A DNA stretch of 64,000 bases from Palsa-744 sp036498265 (GTDB lineage: Bacteria; Actinomycetota; Thermoleophilia; Solirubrobacterales; Solirubrobacteraceae): assembly GCA_036498265.1 (NCBI GenBank), contig DASYFT010000030.1:124001-188000 (forward strand), read 5' to 3'. The notes under the pieces were generated by a model. It saw only the letters and a program-made list of their open reading frames with translations, was not told the origin of the DNA and made no database searches. This document shows, in pieces, positions 1 to 7,667 of the stretch. Each line of letters opens with the position of its first letter. Position 1 is the first letter of the stretch. Position numbers and translations under genes: made by a program.

Positions 1-53
1 GCGCTCATCGCCCGCCCAGTTGCGCCACCGTGTGGCGCGCCGGTGTCTATCGC

Positions 54-59
54 TAGGCT
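54..59 (+). promoter_or_regulatory. -10 hexamer of gpsA
   Basis: TAGGCT lies 10 nt before the ATG at 70, with no Shine-Dalgarno sequence between. A transcript from here would have almost no leader. No good -35 is visible. Inferred from the same spacing recurring in many genes of this window. Confidence 0.45.
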
Positions 60-69
60 CGCGCATCAG

Positions 70-1188
70 ATGAACGAGCCCGAGCCTACTCCGAGCCCGG
101 CCGTTCGGGCCGCGCGCGCCCGCTCGCTGCCCACACCCGGCGCAAGGCGGGCGACCGTGATAGGCGCCGGCTCCTTCGGCACGGCGCTGGCCGTGCTGCT
201 CGCGCGCGGCGGGCTGCGCACGACGCTGCAGACGCGCACGGCCGAGCAGGCGACCCTGATCGAGTCGGCGCGCGAGAACCGCGTCTACCTCCCGGGGGTC
301 CAGCTGCCGCCGTCGCTTCGCATCGAGCCGGCCTCGGCCGGCTTGGCGAGGGCGGACCTCGTTTTCCTCGCGGTGCCCTCGCGCGGCCTTGGAGAGGTGA
401 TCGCCTCGCTCGGCGCATCGGGCCTGGGGGCCCGCGCCGCCGTGGTCTCCGTCGCCAAGGGGCTCGTCGCCCCGGAGGGGCTGCCGCCCACGGCGGTCCT
501 CGCTGCCAGCTTCGGCCCCAGCCGGGTGGCCTGCCTCGGCGGCCCAGCACACGCGCAGGAGATGGTCCATGCCGGCGCCGCCCTGGTTGCCGCCTCGAGC
601 GACGAGGAGCTCGCTCGAGGCCTCGCCAACGTGTTCACGCGCGCCGGGGTCGTGTGTGAGCAGTCCAACGACCCGCTCGGCGTCGAGCTCGCGGGCGCGG
701 CCAAGAACGCCGCGGCGCTCGCGGCCGGGGCAACGGAGGCGCAGGGCCTGAACGCCGCCGGCGCGGCCGCCGGCCACATATTCGCCGAGGTCTGGCGCTA
801 CGCGGAGACCCTCGGCGCGCGCCCCGAGTCGATGATCGGTCTCGCCGGCGCCGGGGACCTGGTGGCGACGGCTCTGGCGCGCGAGAGCCGCAACCGGCGG
901 GCGGGAGAGCTCCTGGCAGCGGGCGTCCCCGCCGCGGAGATCCCAGCTCGCGTGGGGCAGGCCGTCGAGGCACTTGAGTCCGTCCCGCTGCTCGCCGGGG
1001 CCCTGCGCGGCGCAGGGATCGTGGCGCCCGTGACCGAAGCCCTCGGGCGACTGATCTCGGGCGAGCTGCCGCTCGACCGCTGGGTGGCGCTGGTCCGCGC
1101 GACCGTCCCCCCGCCGGCGCTCTGGCGCAGGCGCCCCCAGCCGGGATTCTGGCGTCGCCTCTGGCGCCGCCTGGCGGGGAGCGGCTAG
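70..1188 (+). CDS. gpsA: Glycerol-3-phosphate dehydrogenase [NAD(P)+]
   Basis: Reduces dihydroxyacetone phosphate to sn-glycerol 3-phosphate for phospholipid synthesis, in the cytoplasm. The 372-residue protein has the Rossmann motif GAGSFG at residues 32-37, the lysine motif AGAAKNAAALAAG, GLAGAGDLVATA and the SRN motif expected of the family. The ATG at 70 is preferred to the GTG at 43 because a -10 hexamer at 54-59 lies between them. A roughly 30-residue N-terminal Pro/Ala/Arg extension and a Trp/Arg-rich tail go beyond the usual core and could touch the membrane (inference). The gene converges on the HAD gene across a 369-nt gap. Confidence 0.93.
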   Translation: MNEPEPTPSPAVRAARARSLPTPGARRATVIGAGSFGTALAVLLARGGLRTTLQTRTAEQATLIESARENRVYLPGVQLPPSLRIEPASAGLARADLVFLAVPSRGLGEVIASLGASGLGARAAVVSVAKGLVAPEGLPPTAVLAASFGPSRVACLGGPAHAQEMVHAGAALVAASSDEELARGLANVFTRAGVVCEQSNDPLGVELAGAAKNAAALAAGATEAQGLNAAGAAAGHIFAEVWRYAETLGARPESMIGLAGAGDLVATALARESRNRRAGELLAAGVPAAEIPARVGQAVEALESVPLLAGALRGAGIVAPVTEALGRLISGELPLDRWVALVRATVPPPALWRRRPQPGFWRRLWRRLAGSG

Positions 1189-1557
1189 GAGACCGGCGCC
1201 GCAACGACCGCGAACGAAGCCTCAGTCGCGCTCACTTCCGGCGCGCCCGTTAGAGGACCGCCCCGACCCTGGGGGGTAGAACCAGGGCGGCCCGCTGCTC
1301 ACCCCAAGCTCGCTGTTGCCACGGGCGCGCAAAGTGCGGGTGCGAGTCCGCGTGCGCCTGACCCCCCGGCGAGCGCTCGCAGCTCTCGCACCCTAAAACG
1401 ACCTGGTAGCTCGGCGGCCTCTTGGGGCCCACCTACCGAAGCCGTCCTCCGGGACAGACTACTCCGATTGGGCTAGGCCTGGGAGACGGCTACGTCGGCC
1501 GGCGAACGTGCCGCCCGCGGCCCTGGCCGGGTTACGCTCCTCGCCGCCGGCGCCCGG
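1189..1557. other. Structured intergenic region between convergent genes, possible ncRNA
   Basis: No convincing reading frame was found between the convergent ends of gpsA and the HAD gene. Complementary segments are GGGTGCGAG (1338-1346) with CTCGCACCC (1385-1393), GGGGGGT (1271-1277) with ACCCCCC (1361-1367), CCCTGG/CCAGGG (1267-1287) and the palindrome GCGAGCGCTCGC (1369-1380). The first two pairings interleave like a pseudoknot. As both neighbours end here, the region cannot be their promoter. Checked by eye against tmRNA, RNase P, SRP and tRNA signatures without a match. Strand unknown. Confidence 0.4.
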
Positions 1558-2373
1558 TCAGGAGACGCCCATGAGCATGCTGAGGACGGCCTCGTAGACG
1601 CCCGCTCCGTGACCGGCCTCGGTGACCCGCACGTTGTCGTGGGCCGCGATCGCATCGCGCATCGACGGATCGCGCTCGACCGCGTTGGCCACCAGCCAGA
1701 AGACGTCCACCTGCTCGGCGCACGCGAGATCCTCGCGGGAGTCGCCGACGGCGAACGTCTCCTCACGCGGGTAGTCGCGTGCGCGGCGGTGGAACGCGAC
1801 CGCTCCCGCCTTGGATGCGCCTGCGGGGACGAGGTGGTAGCCACGCACGTGCGGCAGCTCCGCCAGCGCAGGCGAGCGACGCGTCACCACCCCGTTGTCG
1901 ACGAGGCGCAGGTCCCCGTGCCCGTGCTCGGACAGCACCCGGTCCACCTCGAAGGCGTCCACGAGGCCACGGAACAGATGCGAGACCTCGCGCTCGGTGT
2001 GCCATGGCTCGTGGTACTCGAGACGGCCGCGATAGCGCTCCAGCAGCAGCGCGGGGGCGCCTTTGCTCTCGATCTGCTCTGCGATCGTCAGCTCGCCCGG
2101 CAGCAGGCCACCGGTGAGCCAGTGCTCCTCGCCATCGAGCACCACGCAGGCCCCCGCCTCGAAGATGTAGGAGTGCTGGCCCAGGAGCCGGGCGTCCTCG
2201 CGGACCTGCGCCCGCCGCCGGCCGGACATGAGCACGATCTCGACACCTGCGCGCAGGCACGCCTGAACGGCGCGTATGCCGTCGATCGACACGTCTCCGG
2301 CGCCGTCGTGGAGCAGCGACGCGCCGCGGCCCAGCAGCGTCCCATCGAGATCGAGGTAGACGCAGCGGCTCAC
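1558..2373 (-). CDS. HAD-IIB phosphatase, probable glucosyl/mannosyl-3-phosphoglycerate phosphatase
   Basis: Probably removes phosphate from glucosyl-3-phosphoglycerate made by the upstream gene, giving glucosylglycerate. The 271-residue protein shows the HAD motifs in order: DLDGTL near the N-terminus, SGRR, a lysine in GASKAG, and GDSREDL. The large cap insert fits class IIB (Cof/MPGP type). Its GTG start overlaps the gpgS stop as GTGA, so the two are translationally coupled. The motifs give a phosphatase; the substrate is inferred only from the neighbour. Confidence 0.75.
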   Translation of the reverse strand: MSRCVYLDLDGTLLGRGASLLHDGAGDVSIDGIRAVQACLRAGVEIVLMSGRRRAQVREDARLLGQHSYIFEAGACVVLDGEEHWLTGGLLPGELTIAEQIESKGAPALLLERYRGRLEYHEPWHTEREVSHLFRGLVDAFEVDRVLSEHGHGDLRLVDNGVVTRRSPALAELPHVRGYHLVPAGASKAGAVAFHRRARDYPREETFAVGDSREDLACAEQVDVFWLVANAVERDPSMRDAIAAHDNVRVTEAGHGAGVYEAVLSMLMGVS

Positions 2374-3245
2374 GGCACCGCCACGCTGGCGAGCGGCGGC
2401 CGTTCCACCAGCTCGCCCTCCACGCCCCGCAGGCGCCCTTCGCGACGCATACGCTGCGCGATCGTGCTCAGCACGGTGGCGGCCATCGGCGTCAGCGCGG
2501 ACAGCGACTGGTGGCGATTGCGGTGCTCGTCGAGGTCGACCTGCGCCATCCCGTCCAGCCCCAGCGTCCGCCAGACGTCGATCAGCATGGCGATCTCGAC
2601 TCCGTAGCCGGTCGCGAACGGCAGCTGGTCGAGGAGGTCACGCCGCGCCGCCACCTCGCCCGCGAGCGGCTGTCGCACGCCCGCGAGCTCGGGATAGAAC
2701 AGCTCCAGCGCGGGGCGCGCCATCAGGTGGTTCACCCGGCCGCCCCCCTCGGCGGGCGCCCCGGTCTCGGCCAGCGGCCGGCGGTAGAAGGCCTTGACGA
2801 ACGAGACCGAGGGCTCGGACACGAGCGGTCCGAGCAGCCCGATCACGAAATGCGCGGAGAAGCACTCCGTGTCGGCGTCGAGGAAGCAGACGATCTCGCC
2901 CCCGAGCGCCGACAGCCCGCGCCACATCGCGTCGCCCTTGCCGAGCACCGGCCCGTATGACGGCATCAGCTCGGCCTCCTGCCACACGACTGCGCCCGCC
3001 CGCTCGGCGACCGCCGCCGTGCCGTCCGCGGAGGCGGCATCGACCACCACGATCTCGTCGATCACGCCGAGCTCTCGAAGGATCGCCAGCTCGGCCACGA
3101 TCTGGCCGACTGTCCCGGCGCACTCCCGCGCAGGAAGGCAGACCGACACGCTCTGGCGGCGATCGGCGGCGATCCGCTCGGCGGAGAACCGCGAATGGTG
3201 GAAGGAGCGGGCTTTCGCCCAATGCTCGGCCGGCGGCGATGACAT
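2370..3245 (-). CDS. gpgS: Glucosyl-3-phosphoglycerate synthase
   Basis: GT-A glycosyltransferase (GT81-like) joining glucose from an NDP-glucose to 3-phosphoglycerate, the first step to glucosylglycerate. This is a compatible solute and, in some actinobacteria, the primer of methylglucose lipopolysaccharides. The 291-residue protein shows EIVVVDAASADGT, GKGDAMWRGL, the metal site FLDADTE, SFVKAFYRRPL and QPLAGEVAARR, all typical of GpgS. The ATG at 3245 is chosen because a hexamer GATAGT (3253-3258) sits 7 nt upstream. The reading frame stays open further upstream, but that part is antisense to the helicase. First gene of a two-gene operon. Confidence 0.9.
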   Translation of the reverse strand: MSSPPAEHWAKARSFHHSRFSAERIAADRRQSVSVCLPARECAGTVGQIVAELAILRELGVIDEIVVVDAASADGTAAVAERAGAVVWQEAELMPSYGPVLGKGDAMWRGLSALGGEIVCFLDADTECFSAHFVIGLLGPLVSEPSVSFVKAFYRRPLAETGAPAEGGGRVNHLMARPALELFYPELAGVRQPLAGEVAARRDLLDQLPFATGYGVEIAMLIDVWRTLGLDGMAQVDLDEHRNRHQSLSALTPMAATVLSTIAQRMRREGRLRGVEGELVERPPLASVAVP

Positions 3246-3251
3246 CGCCTC

Positions 3252-3258
3252 TACTATC
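3252..3258. promoter_or_regulatory. Overlapping divergent -10 elements (gpgS / mrfA-like)
   Basis: On the plus strand TACTAT (3252-3257) lies 9 nt before the GTG of the helicase. On the minus strand GATAGT (3253-3258) lies 7 nt before the ATG of gpgS. The start codons are only 21 nt apart, so both promoters seem to use the same few base pairs. Confidence 0.5.
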
Positions 3259-3266
3259 TCAAGCCC

Positions 3267-5648
3267 GTGGCCCAAGACCGGAGAATCGATCCCTGGAGCG
3301 AGCTGCTGGACACGGGCCTGCAGGATGGCCGGCTCGTCCGTGAGGCGAACGAGGGCCCGGGCCGGGCGAGGCTGGTGGAGCCGCCGAGCGAGCTGCACCC
3401 GGACGTGCTGGCGGCTCTGGAGCGGCTCGGCGTGGAGCGGCTCTACAGCCATCAGGCCGAGGCGCTGCACAGTGCCTGGCAGGCCCCCACGATCGTCACC
3501 ACGGGTACGGCATCCGGCAAGTCCATGTGCTTCAACCTCCCGACGCTGGACGTCCTCTGCCGCGACGCGCGGGCGCGCGCCCTCTACCTCTATCCGACGA
3601 AGGCGCTGGCACAGGACCAGGCGCGCGCGCTGGCCTCCTTCGGCCTCACCAAGCGCGTCAGGCCGGCGATCTACGACGGGGACACGCCGCGCGAGACGCG
3701 AGCGACGATCCGCAAGAGCGCCAACGTCGTGCTCACGAACCCCGACATGCTTCATGTCGGGATCCTTCCCAACCATCCCGCATGGGCCGAGACCTTCGCC
3801 AACCTGGCGGTTGTCGTGATCGACGAGGCGCACGTGTATCGAGGGGTCTTCGGATCCCACGTCGCCAACGTGCTCAGACGGCTGCGCCGCATCGCGGCCG
3901 CCTACGGCACCGAACCCCGGTTCCTGCTGACGTCGGCCACGATCGCCAACCCGGTCGAGCTGGCCGAGCGCCTGACCGGGCTCGACGACGTGAGGCTGAT
4001 CGACGACGATGGCTCTCCTGCGCCGCGGCGGAGGATCGCGATGTGGAACCCGCCGCTGACAGACGAGCTCATCGGCGCCCGGCGCTCCGCCCTGGCGGAG
4101 GCGGCCGAGCTGCTCGCACGTCTGGTCCGCGACGGCGCTCGCGCCATCTGCTTCATGAAGTCGCGCAAGGGCGTGGAGGTCCTCAGCCGCCTGGTCGAAC
4201 AGGATCTCAGGCAGACGGATCCCGAGCTCGCCGAGCGGGTGGCCCCCTACCGCGCCGGCTACACGGCCCAGCAGCGCCGCGACCTCGAGGGCAGGCTGAT
4301 GCGCGGCGAGCTACGGGCGGTGATCACGACCGACGCGCTGGAGCTGGGCATCGACATCGGGGGGCTGGACGCCGCGGTCGTGGTCACGTTCCCCGGCACC
4401 GTGGCGTCGCTCCGGCAGATGTGGGGCCGCGCCGGACGCTCGAGCGTTGGGCATCAGGGTCGCGGCCTGGCTGTGTACGTCGCCGGCGAGGACGCGCTCG
4501 ACCAGTTCTTCTGCCGCCACCCGGAGGAGTTCCTCGAACGCCCCGTCGAGGCGGCGATCCTGGACCACGAGAGCGAGCTGATCTTCCGGGCGCACCTCCT
4601 CTGCGCGGCACACGAGGGCCCTCTCTCGCGTGAGGACCGCGAGTTCCTCGGCCCCCGCTGGCAGGCGCACGCCGACGTGCTGCTGAGCGCCGGGGCGCTG
4701 CGGCGCCGGCCGCTGCCGCAGGGCAGCAGCGCCCGCCGGGACCAGGACTCCACCGCAGCGGGCTGGGCCTCCGACACCTACGTGCTGCGACGCGCGGACG
4801 GGTACCCCGCGGCGGAGGTGTCGTTGCGCTCCGCCTCTCCGGACACCTTCGCCATCGTCGACGTCTCATCGGGGGAGCTGCTCGGCTCGACCGAGGCGGC
4901 ACGCGCCCACTCGACCGTCCACGAGGGCGCGATCTACATGCACCTGGGACGCTCCTACGAGGTCAACGATCTCGACCTGGACCGGCGCCGCGCTCTGGTC
5001 GCGCCGTTCGACGGCGACTGGTACACCCAGCCCAAGCGCCAGACCGACACCGAGATCGTCGCCCTGCTCGATCGCCGCGATGTGCTCGGGGTGACCCTCT
5101 CGTTCGGCGAGGTCAGCGTCACCGACACGGTCCTGGCCTATCAACGCCGGCGCCTGTCGGACCACGCCGAGGTCGAACTCGTGGGGCTCGAGCTGCCGCC
5201 GACCAGCTTCGCCACCCAGGCGCTGTGGTTCGAGCTCGACGCCGGCGAGCTGGCCGGGAGGATCCCGCTCGAGATGCTGCTCGGCGCGCTGCACGCCACC
5301 GAGCACGCCCAGATCGCCGTGCTTCCGCTGATCGCGATGTGCGATCGCTGGGACATCGGCGGGCTCTCGACCAACCTCCACCCCCAGACCGGGGGCCCGA
5401 CGATCTTCATCTACGACGGACACCCGGGCGGAGTTGGCATCACGCGTGCCGCCTTCTCGCGCTTCGAGGAGCTGTGCGAGGACGCGCTCCGCCTGGTGGC
5501 CGGATGCCCGTGCGCAAGCGGCTGCCCGTCCTGCGTGCAGTCACCGAAGTGCGGCAATCTGAACGAGCCGCTCTCCAAGGCCGGCGCGCGCATCCTGCTG
5601 GAGGGCCTCGTGGGCGCGGCGAGATCGCCGGTCCCGGCTGCGCTCTGA
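3267..5648 (+). CDS. mrfA: MrfA/YprA-type DEAH helicase with DUF1998 zinc domain
   Basis: Superfamily 2 helicase of the MrfA (YprA) type, which in Bacillus acts with the nuclease MrfB in repair of mitomycin C adducts. The 793-residue protein has Walker A TGTASGKS (79-86), an IDEAH box, SATIANP, and a second RecA domain with TDALELGIDIGG and GRAGR. It ends with a cysteine cluster (GCPCASGCPSC...KCGN, residues 746-764), the metal-binding hallmark of the family. The start is GTG, 9 nt after a -10. No mrfB-like gene is adjacent. Family call is firm; the repair role here is inferred. Confidence 0.9.
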   Translation: MAQDRRIDPWSELLDTGLQDGRLVREANEGPGRARLVEPPSELHPDVLAALERLGVERLYSHQAEALHSAWQAPTIVTTGTASGKSMCFNLPTLDVLCRDARARALYLYPTKALAQDQARALASFGLTKRVRPAIYDGDTPRETRATIRKSANVVLTNPDMLHVGILPNHPAWAETFANLAVVVIDEAHVYRGVFGSHVANVLRRLRRIAAAYGTEPRFLLTSATIANPVELAERLTGLDDVRLIDDDGSPAPRRRIAMWNPPLTDELIGARRSALAEAAELLARLVRDGARAICFMKSRKGVEVLSRLVEQDLRQTDPELAERVAPYRAGYTAQQRRDLEGRLMRGELRAVITTDALELGIDIGGLDAAVVVTFPGTVASLRQMWGRAGRSSVGHQGRGLAVYVAGEDALDQFFCRHPEEFLERPVEAAILDHESELIFRAHLLCAAHEGPLSREDREFLGPRWQAHADVLLSAGALRRRPLPQGSSARRDQDSTAAGWASDTYVLRRADGYPAAEVSLRSASPDTFAIVDVSSGELLGSTEAARAHSTVHEGAIYMHLGRSYEVNDLDLDRRRALVAPFDGDWYTQPKRQTDTEIVALLDRRDVLGVTLSFGEVSVTDTVLAYQRRRLSDHAEVELVGLELPPTSFATQALWFELDAGELAGRIPLEMLLGALHATEHAQIAVLPLIAMCDRWDIGGLSTNLHPQTGGPTIFIYDGHPGGVGITRAAFSRFEELCEDALRLVAGCPCASGCPSCVQSPKCGNLNEPLSKAGARILLEGLVGAARSPVPAAL

Positions 5649-5655
5649 ACGCGCC

Positions 5656-5682
5656 ACGCGGTTGTTGAAGGGGCAACCGCGT
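5656..5682 (+). terminator. Hairpin after mrfA-like gene
   Basis: Perfect 9-bp stem ACGCGGTTG / CAACCGCGT around a 9-nt loop, 8 nt after the helicase stop. No T-tract follows, as is common in high-GC genomes. Confidence 0.5.
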
Positions 5683-5752
5683 CAGGCGCCACAATGTGCG
5701 GCTCCCGATCGCGGACCGCTCGCATCACCCGAGATCCCGTCCGGAACAGACC

Positions 5753-7654
5753 ATGCCCTCCATGCCTAAGAAACGCACGCTCGTGCTGGCCACCGTCTGC
5801 ACGGCACTGGCCACGACGGCGGCTGTGAGCGAGTCGGCGAGCCGCGGCGGCTCCGTGCCGGCGGCTCGAGCTGCCGAGCAGGTTCTCGGCTCGGAAGGCC
5901 CCGGTGGGCGGACGCCGCTCACACGCTGGGTGCTGCGCACAGATCCCTCCGGTCGCGGAGCATCGCGTGGCTGGCAGAGGGGGGGCTTCAGCGGCGCCAC
6001 GGTGACGGTGCCGAACGTGATCGCGGCAGGCTCGTTCAAAGGCACGGCGGGCCTGCGCAACTACGAAGGGTCGATCGCCTGGTACCGCGCGAGCTTCCAG
6101 GCCCCACAACCGGGAACCTATGCCCTGGGCTTCCAATCGGCCAACTTCCTGGCGGACGTCTGGATCGATGGTCGCGCCGCTGCGACCCACCACGGCTCCT
6201 ACCTGCCGTTCGAAGCGCGCCGCGCTCTCGCCGCCGGGACGCATACGGTCGTCGTACGGATCGACTGGCGAGACCCGCAGGCCCAGGCGCGCCAGGGCTT
6301 TCACCGGACCTGGTTCAACTGGGGCGGCCTCAGCGGCCCGGTCGACGTCCGGCCGATCGGCGAGAGCGAGCTGTCGAACCCCTCGATCGAGACCACCCTC
6401 AGCCCCGACTCCCCCAACGCCGGACAGGCCACCGTCGACCTCGCCGTGGAAGTCCACAACCACGGGCCGAGCCGGACGATCGTGCCCGAAGGAAGCCTCG
6501 TGCACGAACAGCAGGCGGTCCCGGTCGCGTTCCCTCCGCTCACCCTCGGGGCCGGCCAGAGCGCCATCGCGAGGACCAGCGTGCGGGTCCCCTCGCCGGC
6601 GCTCTGGTCCCCGACGAGCCCCAACCTCTACGACCTGACGCTGGCCGTGGGCCAGGAGAGCAGCTACCGGGCGCGCGTGGGCCTGCGCCAGATCACCTGG
6701 CGCGGCGGCCGGATCTACCTCAACGGAAGGCACCTGCTGCTGCACGGCGCCACGATCCAGGAGGACGCCCTCGGCCACGGGGACGCGCTCAGCCCGTCTG
6801 ACGAGGACAGGATCGTCCGCGAGCTGCAGGCGATAGGCGCAAACGCGGCGCGGGCCCAGCACCCGCTCGACCCGGGGCTCCTCGAACGCCTCGACGCCGC
6901 CGGCATCCTCGTGTGGCAGGGGATCGGCCCGGTCGAAGGGGCGGGCAACTGGTACTCGAGCACGCCGCGGCTGCTCGCTGCGGCGGAAGGGCAGGCGCGC
7001 ACCGCCGTGCTCGCAGCGCGGCTCCACCCGTCCATCTTCGCCTGGAACCTCGTCGACGAGGTGGCCAACAACGGCCGCAACGGCGCGGAGGTGCAGTACG
7101 TGCGCTCCACGGCGAGCTGGCTGCACGCCCACGACCCCGGCCGGCTGGTCGCCGTCGACGTCTGGGGGGATCACCCGCCCAAGCAGGCCGGATCGCTCTA
7201 CTCGGGAGCGGACGCGGTCGCCGAGACGGACTACAGCGGCTGGTACGACAGCCCCAACGACACCCTCCCCCAGCTGAGAGCGCAGATGCGCTCACGGCTG
7301 GCCCAGATGGAGCGGACGTTCCCCGGGAAGGTGCTGCTGATAAGCGAGTTCGGGGCCGAATCGAACACCATGAACCCGCCCGGCAGCCCCGGCAGCTACA
7401 GCTACCAGGCGCGACTTCTGGCCGCCCACGTGGCGGTGTACGAGGCGGACCCGAAGCTCAGCGGGATGCTGATCTGGGTGCTCCGGGACTACCCGCTCAA
7501 CCCGAGCTTCCTGGGCGGCTCGATCCGCGGAGTGCTGCCTCACGTGAGGTTGATCGAAGGCCTCAACCAGAAGGGCCTGTTCACCTACGGCGCCCAGCCG
7601 AAGCCCGCGGTGTCGACGCTCTCGCGGCTGTTCCACGCGCTGCCGAAGGGCTAG
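5753..7654 (+). CDS. Secreted glycoside hydrolase family 2 protein
   Basis: Likely exported beta-glycosidase. The N-terminus (MPSMPKKR then a hydrophobic, Ala/Thr-rich stretch to about residue 30) is a Sec-type signal peptide. A jelly-roll sugar-binding domain (GSIAWYRASF, ADVWIDGRAA), an Ig-like domain and a TIM barrel follow, in GH2 order. Likely acid/base is E436 in WNLVDEV (usually NE; here DE) and the nucleophile is E532 in LISEFGAES. The upstream frame to GTG 5696 is rejected because a CACAAT hexamer abuts it and the signal peptide begins at 5753. Glucuronidase, galactosidase or mannosidase activity cannot be told apart. Confidence 0.82.
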   Translation: MPSMPKKRTLVLATVCTALATTAAVSESASRGGSVPAARAAEQVLGSEGPGGRTPLTRWVLRTDPSGRGASRGWQRGGFSGATVTVPNVIAAGSFKGTAGLRNYEGSIAWYRASFQAPQPGTYALGFQSANFLADVWIDGRAAATHHGSYLPFEARRALAAGTHTVVVRIDWRDPQAQARQGFHRTWFNWGGLSGPVDVRPIGESELSNPSIETTLSPDSPNAGQATVDLAVEVHNHGPSRTIVPEGSLVHEQQAVPVAFPPLTLGAGQSAIARTSVRVPSPALWSPTSPNLYDLTLAVGQESSYRARVGLRQITWRGGRIYLNGRHLLLHGATIQEDALGHGDALSPSDEDRIVRELQAIGANAARAQHPLDPGLLERLDAAGILVWQGIGPVEGAGNWYSSTPRLLAAAEGQARTAVLAARLHPSIFAWNLVDEVANNGRNGAEVQYVRSTASWLHAHDPGRLVAVDVWGDHPPKQAGSLYSGADAVAETDYSGWYDSPNDTLPQLRAQMRSRLAQMERTFPGKVLLISEFGAESNTMNPPGSPGSYSYQARLLAAHVAVYEADPKLSGMLIWVLRDYPLNPSFLGGSIRGVLPHVRLIEGLNQKGLFTYGAQPKPAVSTLSRLFHALPKG

Positions 7655-7667
7655 CGCGCACGACCGG

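Noticed and set aside
1250..1440. tRNA or tmRNA from a GGTGCGAGTCC segment
   Set aside because: T-loop lacks the invariant TTC and no acceptor stem or CCA-adjacent pairing is found.
1609..2607. 332-residue plus-strand open frame over the HAD and gpgS genes
   Set aside because: No recognisable motif; opposite a motif-rich gene pair.
3246..3860. Longer gpgS start
   Set aside because: The extension is antisense to the helicase core and GpgS homology begins after ATG 3245.
5411..7174. 587-residue minus-strand open frame over the GH2 gene
   Set aside because: Composition is typical of antisense frames. The plus strand has a signal peptide and GH2 motifs.
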